A stretch of 64,000 nucleotides of DNA, taken from assembly GCA_946480785.1 (NCBI GenBank), contig CAMLLD010000026.1, positions 1-64,000 of the forward strand. Direction: 5' to 3'. The position numbers were made by a program, and so were the translations under genes. Below the pieces are notes generated by a model that ran no database searches, was not told where the DNA came from, and saw nothing but the letters and a program-made list of their open reading frames with translations. Of the stretch, positions 50,557-60,938 are shown in pieces (positions within the stretch are counted from its first letter, which is position 1; every line of letters starts with the position of its first letter). This DNA is from an uncultured Blastocatellia bacterium. GTDB lineage: Bacteria; Acidobacteriota; Blastocatellia; Pyrinomonadales; Pyrinomonadaceae.

Positions 50557-52746
50557 TCACATCTTCACATAACGATCGAACCACGCCAGCGTGCGCTCGA
50601 GCGCGTCCACGCGATGACGCGGCTCGCGCAGGCCGTGGCCTTCACGCGGATAACGCACCAGCACCGTGTCCACACCGCGACGCTTCAACGCCATGTACAT
50701 CTCTTCCGCCTGCGTGATGTGCACGTCGTTATCATTCTCACCGTGAATAAACAGCGTCGGCGTCTGCACCTGCCGCACGTAACGCAACGGCGACCATTGC
50801 CACAGCAAATCAAAGTTGTCCCACGGAAACCCGCCGAACTCCGCGTGAATTAGATCCTGATAAAGCGACGTCGCGTAGAAACTGATCAGATTACTCACAC
50901 TCGCCGACGCCACCGCCGCACGAAAACGCGGCGTCTGCGTAATGATCCAGTTCGTCATGAACCCGCCGTAACTGCCGCCCGTCACCGCCAGCCGGTCGCT
51001 GTCGATCCACGAGTTTTTCTTTAACACTTCATCAACACCGAGCATCAGGTCGCGATAATCACCGCCGCCCCACTCGTTCACTGTGCCGTCAGAAAACTTC
51101 TGCCCGTAGCCGCTCGAGCCGCGCGGATTCAGATAGAGCACGCCGTAACCACGCGCCGCGTAAGCTTGAAAGCTCGCATTGAACGACCAGCCATACATGC
51201 CGTGCGGACCACCGTGAACGCTCAGGATCAACGGACACTTGTGATCGTTCGAGCACGCGGGCGGCTTCATCAACCAGCCCTGGATCTGCGTGCCGTCGAA
51301 ACTCGCGAAGTTGATCTCTTCAGGCGGCACGAGCCGCACGGAACGAACAAACGAATCGTTGTGCGCGCTCAAACGCCGCATCGGCACGAGGCCGCCGATA
51401 CCGATCCACACTTCCGCCGGGCGCAAAGCGCTGCCCAACGTAAGCGCCATCGGAAACGCGACTTCCGCGCCGCCGGTGCGCGTCACCGTCTGCGAGCGTT
51501 GCGCAAAACTGAAGCTCGTAATCTGAAACGGTTGGGCCAGGGCCAGCGGCGAGCCGGACTCGGTGCGAAACTTCGATTCGCCGAGATCGAAGCCGCCCGC
51601 GAGTTGATCCTCAAGCGTGTAAAGTGAAAAGCGATTGACGCGCCCGCTGCTGACGGACGTCTTGAAGATCGTCGTGTAGCCGCGATCGCCCGCGAGATAA
51701 AAGATCGAGTTGCCGTCCGGCGACCACTGCGGATCGCGCACGCGCCTATCTTGATCCGTCACGACTTCACGACCGCCGCCGCCCGCGGCGTTGATGACCC
51801 AGAGATGCGCGTCTTCAGCGACGCTGTCGATCGTCGTCACGTCACGGCGCGTCGCGGTGTAAGCGATCATTTTGCCATCGGGCGACCACGTCGGATCGTA
51901 TTCACAGCCCTTCGTTTGGGTGATCTGGCGCGTCTGACCGCTGAAGTCGACAGCGAATATGTCGGAGTTGTTGTTCGCGTCCGGGTCGGATTCGTGGTTT
52001 GAAAGAAACGCGATCTCGTCGCCACGCGGACTGAAACTGACGGCGTGATCGTAGAACGGGCCGGAAGTCAGTTGCTGCGGATATGGGCGCTCGACGTCGA
52101 CGAGCCAGATGTGCGTGCGTTGATTGTCGGAGAGCGACGTGCGCGATTTGTACTGGATGCGATCGATGACGCGCGGATCGTTGGGCTTTGAATCCGTGTC
52201 GGCCTTCGCCGAGATATAAGCGATGCGGCGCGAGTCGGGAGACCATGCGAACGGCTCGCCCGCGTAAGTGATGAAGAAGTTAGTCGACTGAATCGGCGCG
52301 ATGAAGCGCGGCGCTTCGGGCTTGTCGAGCTTCACGACCCAGAGCCCGTCCTGCTCTTCTTTTTGCGAGAGAAAGGCGATTGACGAACCGTCGGGCGACC
52401 AGCGTGGTGTTGATGCGTTCCAACCTGAAGGAAGCAGCGGGCGCGAGATCGAGCGCGTGTCGGGCCAGTCGACATAAGGCACCGTGCGGCGTTGGAACGG
52501 CTGCACCGGCGTGACGACGAATGGTTCCGCTCCCACACGCGCGAGCCAAAGCGTGCTCACGTTCTTGTCTTCGTCGACAGCGGAGACAGTGTAGACGACC
52601 CACTGTCCGTTCGGCGCGATCTGCGCGTCGGTGACGTTGGCGATGCGCAGGATGTCGGAGGGGATCATTGTGCGGCGTGGTTGGGCCACCACTTCCCCAA
52701 CCAAAGACAACACTACAACCGCAGCAGCAAACTTAAACTTGATCAT
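50557..52746 (-). CDS. Secreted S9 family peptidase (acylaminoacyl/dipeptidyl peptidase type)
   Basis: I start at ATG 52746 (729 residues) because this gives a signal peptide (MIKFKFAAAVVVLSLVGEVVAQ) and an ATGA overlap with the upstream stop; the longer frame does not. The N-terminal propeller carries WSPDG repeats. The hydrolase domain has LSVHGGPHGMYGWSF, Ser in VTGGSYGGFMT near 592, Asp in IHGENDNDVHITQAEE near 670 and His in PREGHGLREPRHR near 702. This layout fits S9C/S9B-type peptidases. It is last in the three-gene set with the decarboxylase. Confidence 0.9.
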   Translation of the reverse strand: MIKFKFAAAVVVLSLVGEVVAQPRRTMIPSDILRIANVTDAQIAPNGQWVVYTVSAVDEDKNVSTLWLARVGAEPFVVTPVQPFQRRTVPYVDWPDTRSISRPLLPSGWNASTPRWSPDGSSIAFLSQKEEQDGLWVVKLDKPEAPRFIAPIQSTNFFITYAGEPFAWSPDSRRIAYISAKADTDSKPNDPRVIDRIQYKSRTSLSDNQRTHIWLVDVERPYPQQLTSGPFYDHAVSFSPRGDEIAFLSNHESDPDANNNSDIFAVDFSGQTRQITQTKGCEYDPTWSPDGKMIAYTATRRDVTTIDSVAEDAHLWVINAAGGGGREVVTDQDRRVRDPQWSPDGNSIFYLAGDRGYTTIFKTSVSSGRVNRFSLYTLEDQLAGGFDLGESKFRTESGSPLALAQPFQITSFSFAQRSQTVTRTGGAEVAFPMALTLGSALRPAEVWIGIGGLVPMRRLSAHNDSFVRSVRLVPPEEINFASFDGTQIQGWLMKPPACSNDHKCPLILSVHGGPHGMYGWSFNASFQAYAARGYGVLYLNPRGSSGYGQKFSDGTVNEWGGGDYRDLMLGVDEVLKKNSWIDSDRLAVTGGSYGGFMTNWIITQTPRFRAAVASASVSNLISFYATSLYQDLIHAEFGGFPWDNFDLLWQWSPLRYVRQVQTPTLFIHGENDNDVHITQAEEMYMALKRRGVDTVLVRYPREGHGLREPRHRVDALERTLAWFDRYVKM

Positions 52747-53288
52747 GGCTTCGGTGTGGGCTTCGGCGTGGACTTGTCTTCGATCTTCAAACTGTTGCGC
52801 ACCGTGTCCCACGCGGGAGTGGACTCCTTGATCTCGCGATCGGGACCGAAGATGGTCAGGATCACGACGCGTTGGCCCAACAGCGCCCAATAGATCTTCG
52901 CGGCGCCGGGCTCGCCGAGGTTCGCCGAGACTTTCACGCCGTCGGCTTTCACGCCCGCGATCTCCGAGCTGTCAGCCGACTGCTGTGGTTTCGCGCCCAT
53001 CGATTCAAACTGCTTCCCGACAGAGGCGACGTAGGGATCGATGAATGCTTTCTTCGCATCGGGAAACTTCTCCGGCGTGATGTGACCCTTGTGAACGAAC
53101 ACGCGGATCTGCACGTCGCTCTTGGGCCGTGCGAGAGTTACTTGTTGCGCGTCGGGATTGCTGTCGTCGTAGACGGTCCAACCGTCGGGATAATCGAATG
53201 AGACACCGTTAGCGCTGAAGGTCTTGTTGCTCTGCGCCAGCGCTCCACTTAAAAACAAAACGGCAGCTACTGCCAAAAGTATTTTCAT
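52743..53288 (-). CDS. Secreted PsbP/DcrB-like protein
   Basis: The 181-residue product has a signal peptide (MKILLAVAAVLFLSGALAQ). The body NKTFSANGVSFDYPDGWTVYDDSNPDAQQVTLARPKSDVQIRVFV resembles the PsbP/DcrB/Mog1 alpha-beta fold found in many small periplasmic proteins. The C-terminus is a TPKPTPKP tail. It overlaps both neighbours by ATGA. The role is unknown. Confidence 0.7.
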   Translation of the reverse strand: MKILLAVAAVLFLSGALAQSNKTFSANGVSFDYPDGWTVYDDSNPDAQQVTLARPKSDVQIRVFVHKGHITPEKFPDAKKAFIDPYVASVGKQFESMGAKPQQSADSSEIAGVKADGVKVSANLGEPGAAKIYWALLGQRVVILTIFGPDREIKESTPAWDTVRNSLKIEDKSTPKPTPKP

Positions 53289-54724
53289 CTCGCCCTCCGC
53301 AATTGTTCATTCAACAACTCCCACACCTGCCGCACGTGCGCTTCCGTCGTGCGAATGTTCCCGATCGACAACCGCAGCGTTAGCTTGTTGTTCAGCTTCG
53401 TGTGCGACAGCAACGCGCGCCCGCTTGCGTTCACACCGTGCATGATCGCTTCGTTCAGCGCGTCGAGATCTTTCTCGGCAAGGCCTGAACGATGAGCGCG
53501 GAAACAAACGAGCGCCAACGGATGCGGCGCCATCAACTCCCAATCCCCAGCACTCTCGGCCCACGACGCAAACAAATTCGCCAAACGCACGTGCTCGCGA
53601 ATACGCGCCGCCAAACCTTCATGCCCGAAGTAACGAATCACCATCCACAACTTCAGCGCGCGAAAACGTCGCCCGAGCTGAATGCCGTAATCCGATCCGC
53701 TGCGCACCTTCTCCTGTTCCGGCGTTTTCAAATACTCCGGCACGAGCGAAAACGCGCGCTTCAACAGATCCATGTGGCGGCAATAAAGCACCGACAGATC
53801 GAACGGCGTGAACAACCACTTGTGCGGATTCGTCACGAGCGAGTCAGCGCGTTCGCAACCCGCGAGTATCGACCTGAACTCGGGCACGATCGCCGCCGAA
53901 CCCGCGTACGCCGCATCGACATGCAACCACAGCGCGTGCGCTTCGCAAATGGGCACGATCTCCGGCACCGGATCGATGCTGGAAGTCGAAGTTGTTCCCA
54001 CTGTCGCAACGACGCAGAACGGCAGATGACCGGCACGTTTGTCTTCTTCGATCGCCGCTGCGAGTGCGCGCGGGTCCATGCGAAACTCCGCATCGGTCGG
54101 AATCTTGCGCAAAGCACGCTGCCCGAGACCAAGCGTGATCACGCCCTTCTCGATCGACGAATGCGCCTGCTCGGAAACGTATATCCGCAGCAGCGGCAGA
54201 TCGGCCCGGCCGGACATGCCGTCTTCACGAACGCGTTGTTCGACACCTTCACGCGCGGCGGCAATCGCGTGCATGCTCGAAACCGAGGCCGTGTCGTAGA
54301 TGATTCCGCTCAGGCCGGGGTCGAGTCCCATCATCTGCCGCAGCCAGTCGAGCGTTACTTCTTCGAGTTCGGTCGAAGCGGGCGACGTGCGCCAGAGCAT
54401 CGCTTTGTTATCGAAAGCGGCCGTCAGCAGTTCGCCCAAGATGCCCGGCCCGGAAGTCGAAGTCGCGAAATAAGCGAAGAATGAAGGATGGCTCCAGTGC
54501 GTCAACGCCGGCACGATGAGTCGATCGAGGTCCGAAACGATCTGCTCCATCGGCTCGCCATCTTCCGGCGGCGCTTCAGGCAACTGCGCCTTCAAGTCGC
54601 CCGGCTCGATCGCAGCAAGCACAGGTAAATCGTCGATATGCTCGAAATAGTCGGCGATCCAGTCTATAAGTTGATGGCCGAAGCGGCGAAAGTCCGCCCC
54701 GCTCATATCCAGGTTGTTGTTCAC
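53285..54724 (-). CDS. PLP-dependent aromatic amino acid decarboxylase family protein
   Basis: The 479-residue product has the group II decarboxylase pattern: LTHWSHPSFFAYFATSTSGPGILGE at the N-terminus, YVSEQAHSSIEKG, VVATVGTTSTSSIDP, LWLHVDAAYAGSA with the PLP-contacting Asp, and SLVTNPHKWLFTPFD with the Schiff-base Lys near 302. These enzymes decarboxylate Tyr, DOPA or Trp, among others; some members instead act on phenylacetaldehyde chemistry. First gene of the coupled set with the PsbP-like protein and the S9 peptidase. A link to peptide degradation is a guess. Confidence 0.85.
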   Translation of the reverse strand: MNNNLDMSGADFRRFGHQLIDWIADYFEHIDDLPVLAAIEPGDLKAQLPEAPPEDGEPMEQIVSDLDRLIVPALTHWSHPSFFAYFATSTSGPGILGELLTAAFDNKAMLWRTSPASTELEEVTLDWLRQMMGLDPGLSGIIYDTASVSSMHAIAAAREGVEQRVREDGMSGRADLPLLRIYVSEQAHSSIEKGVITLGLGQRALRKIPTDAEFRMDPRALAAAIEEDKRAGHLPFCVVATVGTTSTSSIDPVPEIVPICEAHALWLHVDAAYAGSAAIVPEFRSILAGCERADSLVTNPHKWLFTPFDLSVLYCRHMDLLKRAFSLVPEYLKTPEQEKVRSGSDYGIQLGRRFRALKLWMVIRYFGHEGLAARIREHVRLANLFASWAESAGDWELMAPHPLALVCFRAHRSGLAEKDLDALNEAIMHGVNASGRALLSHTKLNNKLTLRLSIGNIRTTEAHVRQVWELLNEQLRRAR

Positions 54725-54747
54725 GGCGCCCTATCTTAACTCTAATT

Positions 54748-54776
54748 TTGACTAAGAAGGGGCTGAAAGCTATTAT
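54748..54776 (+). promoter_or_regulatory. Promoter of the liv operon
   Basis: TTGACT (54748-54753), 17 bases, TATTAT (54771-54776). One mismatch in each box. The transcript would start near 54783, about 44 bases before the first gene. Confidence 0.65.
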
Positions 54777-54826
54777 TCACGGCGATTAGACCCGCATCAG
54801 AAAACTTCTAGCCCGCGAGGAACTAT

Positions 54827-56038
54827 ATGAAACGCATTTTGGTAGCTGTAATCGTTTCGTTGAGTCTGTTGAGCGCCTGCAATAATTCGGGCGGCGACAA
54901 CAAAGTGCGCGTCGGCGTCTTCATGTCGCTTACCGGCACGACCGCAAACTTCGGTATCTCGTCAGTTAACGGCATAAAGATGGCCGCTGACGAGGTCAAC
55001 AATGCCGGCGGCATCAACGGCAAGCAGATCGAGTTGCTGGTCCAGGACGATCGTTCCGACGCGTCCGAGGCCGCGACGATCGTGACGAAGTTTGTGACGC
55101 AGGACCAGGTACACGCGGTCCTCGGCGAAGTGGCGAGCTCGCGTTCGATCGCTGCCGCGCCCATCGCCCAGAATGCGCACGTGCCGATGCTCACGCCGTC
55201 ATCGACGAACCCCGAAGTTACCAAGAAGGGCGACTACATCTTCCGCAGTTGCTTCATCGATCCGGTGCAGGGCGCCGCGATCGCGCAGTTTGCGGCGAAG
55301 TCGCTGGGCGCGAAGACCGCGGCGATCATGGTTGACCGCAAGAACGATTACTCGACCGGGCTGGAAAAAGTAATCAACGAAACGTTTACCAAGATGGGCG
55401 GCAAGATCGTCGCCGTGCAGTCGTATCAGGAAGGCGATCAGGATTTCAACGCGCAGTTGACTTCGCTCAAGGGCGCGAATCCCGAGGTGATTTTTGTTCC
55501 GGGTTATTACAACGACGTCGGTTTGATCGCGAAGCAGGCGCGCGACAAAGGCATCACGGTGCCGCTAATCGGCGGCGATGGTTGGGACTCGACTCAGCTT
55601 TACGCCATCGGCGGCTCGGCTTTGAACGGCTCTTATTTCACCAACCACTACTCGCCTTACGATACCGATCCGAAAGTGCAGAAGTTTGTTAACGACTACA
55701 AGTCGCGTTACGGCAGCTTGCCCGACGCGCTCGCCGCGACCGCTTACGACGCCGCGCACATCATGTTCGACGCCATCAAGCGTTCGAAGTCGCTCAATGG
55801 ACCAGACATTCGCGACGCACTCGCCGCGACCAAAGACTATCCCGGCGTGACCGGCACAGTAACCTTCAATCAGAATCGCGACGCCGTGAAGCCGATCGTG
55901 ATGATCGAGATCAAGGACGGCGGCGTGTATGCCGTGAAGGAACACGTCAATGTCGAAGGCGCAGCGCCCACTTCGACCGCCAACAACGCGCCGGGAGCAC
56001 CAGCGGCGACTGTGCCGGCCAAGACCGCGACCCAGTGA
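54827..56038 (+). CDS. Branched-chain amino-acid-type ABC importer, periplasmic binding lipoprotein 1
   Basis: The 403-residue product has a lipobox (VSLSLLSAC, lipidated Cys near 18) and a GAGGAAC ribosome site. The Leu/Ile/Val-binding fold is evident: KVRVGVFMSLTGTTANFGISSVNGIKMAADEVNNAGGINGKQIELLVQDD...VTKKGDYIFRSCFIDPVQG...IGGDGWDSTQLY...AATAYDAAHIMFDAIKRS. The C-terminal 30 residues are Ala/Thr/Pro-rich. It captures the substrate for the permease genes downstream. The precise ligand is not predictable and may be other amino acids. Confidence 0.9.
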   Translation: MKRILVAVIVSLSLLSACNNSGGDNKVRVGVFMSLTGTTANFGISSVNGIKMAADEVNNAGGINGKQIELLVQDDRSDASEAATIVTKFVTQDQVHAVLGEVASSRSIAAAPIAQNAHVPMLTPSSTNPEVTKKGDYIFRSCFIDPVQGAAIAQFAAKSLGAKTAAIMVDRKNDYSTGLEKVINETFTKMGGKIVAVQSYQEGDQDFNAQLTSLKGANPEVIFVPGYYNDVGLIAKQARDKGITVPLIGGDGWDSTQLYAIGGSALNGSYFTNHYSPYDTDPKVQKFVNDYKSRYGSLPDALAATAYDAAHIMFDAIKRSKSLNGPDIRDALAATKDYPGVTGTVTFNQNRDAVKPIVMIEIKDGGVYAVKEHVNVEGAAPTSTANNAPGAPAATVPAKTATQ

Positions 56039-56056
56039 TCGCTATCAGCACTTCTA

Positions 56057-56088
56057 CCAAAGCGGCGCTCGCAGGGCGGCACACTCCA
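56057..56088. repeat. 3' fragment of the 58-bp double-hairpin repeat (copy C)
   Basis: CCAAAGCGG...ACTCCA matches the right half of copies A (15558) and B (49589). Here the second hairpin has a different stem (GCGGCGC...). It sits between binding protein 1 and the permease inside the liv operon. Confidence 0.5.
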
Positions 56089-56129
56089 AAGGTCGAGGTT
56101 GGCAAATCACCAGCCGGCGAATCACACGT

Positions 56130-57098
<969 letters not shown>

Positions 57099-57113
57099 GG
57101 ACGACGAAGAAGA

Positions 57114-58190
57114 GTGCCCCGGTTACTGCGTAATCTCATCATCGCCCTGATCGTCATTGCCGTCCTCATCGGACTCGATTTCGTCTTTCAGGGACGGACG
57201 CTCAACCCCTACTTCGTGCGTATCCTGATGCTCTGCGGCATCGCGATCACGCTCGCAGTTTCACTCAACCTGATCAACGGCTTCACCGGACAGTTCTCGA
57301 TCGGACACGCCGGCTTCATGGCTATCGGCGCGTACTCGTCGGCGTATTTTTCTGTGAACTACGGTATGAACCTCGCGAACGCGCTCGGTGGCGGCAAGCT
57401 CGGCTGGGTCGTCGCGCTCACGCTCGCCACGTTGATCGGCGCGTTCTTCGCCGGTCTGGCGGGACTCGCCGTCGGCATTCCGAGTTTACGTCTGCGCGGT
57501 GACTATCTCGCGATCGTCACGCTCGGCTTCGGCCAGATCATTGTCGTCTTTCTCAACAACATCGACGCGATCGGCGGCGCGCGTGGTTACTCCGGCATTC
57601 CCATCGTCAAGAGTTTCTTTTGGATTTTTCTGATCGCGGTCCTGACGGTCGTGATCGTCTTCAACATCGTCAACTCCGCCTTTGGCCGCGCGTTGATCTC
57701 GATTCGCGACGACGAACTTGCCGCCGAGGCGATGGGCGTGAACACGACGCGCTACAAAGTGATTGCGTTTGTGATCTCGTCGGCAATGGCAGGCGCGGGC
57801 GGCGTGCTGCTGGCCCACTTCGATGGTTATCTGAATCCGAAGTCGTTTGAGTTTCTCAAGTCGTTCGAGATCCTGATCATGATCATTCTCGGCGGCCTCG
57901 GATCGATCGTCGGTTCGATACTGGGCGCGATCCTGTTGACTGTTTTGCCGGAAGCGCTGCGTGGGTTTGCCGAGTATCGCATGGTGATCTACTCGCTGCT
58001 ACTGATCATTCTCATGATCGTGCGGCCGCAGGGTTTGCTCGGATCGGCGGCGCCGCTCAAAGCGTGGCGCAAGCGCGCGAAGCGACTCGCGGAATCAGCG
58101 GGTGGTGGTCCAACCGCGGCGCCGACCAATCCGGCCACCGTAGCGACTCAGCCTGAGCGACCAGTGCCCGGAGGTGAGAATCTCAAATGA
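57114..58190 (+). CDS. livM: Branched-chain amino acid ABC importer permease, LivM type
   Basis: The 358-residue product starts at GTG 57114 with AAGAAGA upstream. It contains ITLAVSLNLINGFTGQFSIGHAGFMAIGAYSSAYF, typical of LivM, and FEILIMIILGGLGSIVGSILGAILLTVLPE. The C-terminal 40 residues are a cytosolic tail rich in Ala/Pro/Thr. Its stop overlaps the next ATG. Confidence 0.9.
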   Translation: MPRLLRNLIIALIVIAVLIGLDFVFQGRTLNPYFVRILMLCGIAITLAVSLNLINGFTGQFSIGHAGFMAIGAYSSAYFSVNYGMNLANALGGGKLGWVVALTLATLIGAFFAGLAGLAVGIPSLRLRGDYLAIVTLGFGQIIVVFLNNIDAIGGARGYSGIPIVKSFFWIFLIAVLTVVIVFNIVNSAFGRALISIRDDELAAEAMGVNTTRYKVIAFVISSAMAGAGGVLLAHFDGYLNPKSFEFLKSFEILIMIILGGLGSIVGSILGAILLTVLPEALRGFAEYRMVIYSLLLIILMIVRPQGLLGSAAPLKAWRKRAKRLAESAGGGPTAAPTNPATVATQPERPVPGGENLK

Positions 58191-58969
58191 GCACTAACAC
58201 AAACGGGCAGAGCGTCGTACTGGAAACACAAAAAGCGACGATTCGTTTCGGCGGCCTTACTGCCGTCAACGAACTCGACATGAGCGTCAAGCAGGGCGAG
58301 ATCTACGGTCTCATCGGTCCAAACGGCGCCGGCAAGACAACGATCTTCAACCTGCTCACGGGCGTTTACGAGCCGACGTCCGGCGAGATCCATTTCGACG
58401 GCCGGCGTATCGACGGCCTGCGTCCTTACCAGATCGCGAGTCGCGGCATCTCGCGCACGTTTCAAAACATCCGGCTGTTTCCGAGTATGACGGTGCTCGA
58501 AAACGTCATGACGGCGTGTCACATTCACGTGGGCCAGAACTTGCTCGACGCCGTCCTGCGCACGCCGCGCTACCTGAACGACGAAAAGAAACACGAGGAA
58601 TACTGTTTCGAGTTGCTGGAGATTTTCGACCTCGCGCGCGTCAGTGAAGAAGGCGGTACGAGTTTGCCTTACGGTTCACAACGACGGCTCGAGATCGTGC
58701 GCGCGCTCGCGACGCGTCCGAAGTTGTTGCTGCTCGACGAGCCCGCTGCGGGCATGAATCCGTCCGAGCAGGAAGATCTGATGCACCTGATCAAACAGAT
58801 CCGCGACCGGTTTGGACTGACGATTCTACTCGTCGAACACAACATGAAGGTCGTGATGGGCGTCTGCGAGCGCATCCAGGTGGTCGACTACGGAAAATGC
58901 ATCGCGCTCGGCCTGCCGCAGGACATCAAGAACGATCCCAAAGTGATCGAAGCGTACTTAGGCGATTAA
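58187..58969 (+). CDS. livG: Branched-chain amino acid ABC importer ATPase, LivG type
   Basis: The 260-residue ATPase has Walker A IGPNGAGKTTIFNLLTG, the LivG-type segment RPYQIASRGISRTFQNIRLFPSMTVLENVM, a degenerate signature SLPYGSQRRLEIVRALA (as usual for LivG) and Walker B LLLLDEPAAGMNPSE. It overlaps livM by ATGA and is followed directly by livF. Confidence 0.9.
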   Translation: MSTNTNGQSVVLETQKATIRFGGLTAVNELDMSVKQGEIYGLIGPNGAGKTTIFNLLTGVYEPTSGEIHFDGRRIDGLRPYQIASRGISRTFQNIRLFPSMTVLENVMTACHIHVGQNLLDAVLRTPRYLNDEKKHEEYCFELLEIFDLARVSEEGGTSLPYGSQRRLEIVRALATRPKLLLLDEPAAGMNPSEQEDLMHLIKQIRDRFGLTILLVEHNMKVVMGVCERIQVVDYGKCIALGLPQDIKNDPKVIEAYLGD

Positions 58970-59674
58970 ATGCTGACTCTCGAAGACGTCTCAGTGAACT
59001 ACGGCGCGATCGAAGCGCTGACCGGTATTTCGCTCCGCGTCAACCAGGGTGAGGTCGTCACGCTCATCGGTGCGAACGGCGCCGGTAAAACCACCACCCT
59101 GCGCACTATCACCGGACTGCTCGAGCCACGCGCCGGCAAGATCACTTTCGAAGGCGAAGACATCGGCGGCAAAGCGACTCACAAACTCGTCGCGCGCGGC
59201 ATCTCGATGTCGCCCGAAGGCCGCGGCGTGTTTGCCAATCTCACGGTGCGCGAGAACCTGCAAATGGGCGCGTACCTGATCCGAAACAAAGCGCAGGTCG
59301 CTGCCGACATGGACCGCGCGTTCAAGATGTTTCCGCGTCTCAAAGAACGCGAGTCGCAGAAAGCCGGCACGCTTTCCGGCGGCGAACAACAAATGCTCGC
59401 GATGGGCCGCGCGTTGATGTCGAATCCGCGCCTGCTGCTACTCGACGAGCCTTCGCTTGGACTCGCGCCGCTCGTCGTGCACACAATTTTTGAAGCGATC
59501 GATGAAATCAAGTCAAAGGGAACCACGATCCTGCTGGTCGAACAGAACGCGCACGCTGCTTTGGGCCACTCCGATCGCGCATACGTGCTGGAGACCGGAC
59601 GAATCGTGATGGAAGGTCCGTCGAAGGACCTCGCGAGCGATCCCAGAATTAAAGAAGCGTATCTCGGTGAGTAA
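58970..59674 (+). CDS. livF: Branched-chain amino acid ABC importer ATPase, LivF type
   Basis: The 234-residue ATPase starts directly after the livG stop (TAAATG). It has Walker A IGANGAGKTTTLRTITG, the LivF-type GISMSPEGRGVFANLTVRENL, signature GTLSGGEQQMLAMGRALM and Walker B LLLLDEPSLGLAP. It forms the heterodimeric motor with LivG. Confidence 0.9.
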   Translation: MLTLEDVSVNYGAIEALTGISLRVNQGEVVTLIGANGAGKTTTLRTITGLLEPRAGKITFEGEDIGGKATHKLVARGISMSPEGRGVFANLTVRENLQMGAYLIRNKAQVAADMDRAFKMFPRLKERESQKAGTLSGGEQQMLAMGRALMSNPRLLLLDEPSLGLAPLVVHTIFEAIDEIKSKGTTILLVEQNAHAALGHSDRAYVLETGRIVMEGPSKDLASDPRIKEAYLGE

Positions 59675-60938
59675 TTCACACCTTAACGACCGCCTCATTC
59701 CCAACTCTCCCACGCCACGCTCAACGACTCTTTATCTGCGCAGCCTGCTGTTGCCCGTCGCGATCGTGCTGCTCGCGCTCGCTTTCTCCTGCGCGCGCAA
59801 GGTGGACAACAACGCGCCACCGAAACCCGGCACGATCAAGATTGGTTATTTCGGCGATCTGAGCGGGCAGACATTTAACTTCGGCCGTTCCGCCTACAAC
59901 GGCGTGCTCATGGCCGCGGCGGAGATCAATCAGTACGGCGGCATCAACGGGCGCCAGATCGACGTTGTCATCGAAGACGATAAGGGCAGTCCCGAAGAAG
60001 CCGCGCGACTCACGGCGAAACTGATCGATCGCGACAAAGTGGTGGCGATCATTGCGGGCGGCACGTCGGGCAACAGCCTCGCGGCCGCGCCGAAAGCGCA
60101 GGCGTCGCACGTACCGCTCATCTCACCGTCGTCGACCGACCCGGCGGTGACGCAGACCGGCGATTACATCTTTCGCACCTGTTTCGTCGATTCGTTTCAG
60201 GGCGAGGCGATGGCGAGTTTCGCGGCCAACACGTTGAAGGCGAAGAAGGCGGCGATTCTTTTTGATTTCAACACGCCGTACGGCCGCGGCCTGACGGAGT
60301 TTTTTGGCGTCGCGTTTTGGAAGTTGGGCGGCGCTGTCGTGAGCAAGCAGTCGTACGTGCAGGGCGACGCGGATTTCAAAGGACAGTTGAGCACGATCAA
60401 GGCGGCGGAGCCGGACGTGATTTACATTCCCGGTTACTACGCCGACGTGGCGCTGATCGCGAAACAGGCGCGGGCGATGGGTATGGACCAGCCGCTACTC
60501 GGCGGTGATGGCTGGGACGCGCCGGAGTTGTGGCAGTTGGGCGGCGACGCGCTGAACAATTCTTACATGTCGACGCATTACTCGGTTGACGATCCGTCGC
60601 CGGCGATTCAGGCGTTTGTGCAGCAGTACAAGCAGCGTTACCAGAACCTCGTGCCGGATGCGCACGCGGCGCTCGCCTACGATGCGGCGCGTGTGCTGTT
60701 TGACGCGTTGCAGCGTTCAGGAACGACTGATAGTACGAAGTTGCGTGACGCGCTGGCGCAGACGAAAGATTTCGGCGGCGTGACCGGCATCATCACGATA
60801 GATGGCGATCGGAACGCGATCAAACCGGCAGTTGTTTTGAAACTTCACGACGCGGCTTTCATTTTTCAGGAGCGCATCCAGCCGCAGTCTCTTCCTACTT
60901 CTGTAACTGTTTCCGCGCCGACTGCAACTCCTCACTAA
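59667..60938 (+). CDS. Branched-chain amino-acid-type periplasmic binding lipoprotein 2
   Basis: The 423-residue product starts at GTG 59667, overlapping livF by eight bases. It has a hydrophobic signal (LLLPVAIVLLALAFSC) with lipobox Cys near 43. The fold matches binding protein 1 (IKIGYFGDLSGQTFNFGRSAYNGVLMAAAEINQYGGINGRQIDVVIEDDKGS...GGDGWDAPELW). The two differ enough to suggest distinct ligands for one permease. Its 3' end overlaps the convergent argH by 44 bases. Confidence 0.9.
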   Translation: MSNSHLNDRLIPNSPTPRSTTLYLRSLLLPVAIVLLALAFSCARKVDNNAPPKPGTIKIGYFGDLSGQTFNFGRSAYNGVLMAAAEINQYGGINGRQIDVVIEDDKGSPEEAARLTAKLIDRDKVVAIIAGGTSGNSLAAAPKAQASHVPLISPSSTDPAVTQTGDYIFRTCFVDSFQGEAMASFAANTLKAKKAAILFDFNTPYGRGLTEFFGVAFWKLGGAVVSKQSYVQGDADFKGQLSTIKAAEPDVIYIPGYYADVALIAKQARAMGMDQPLLGGDGWDAPELWQLGGDALNNSYMSTHYSVDDPSPAIQAFVQQYKQRYQNLVPDAHAALAYDAARVLFDALQRSGTTDSTKLRDALAQTKDFGGVTGIITIDGDRNAIKPAVVLKLHDAAFIFQERIQPQSLPTSVTVSAPTATPH

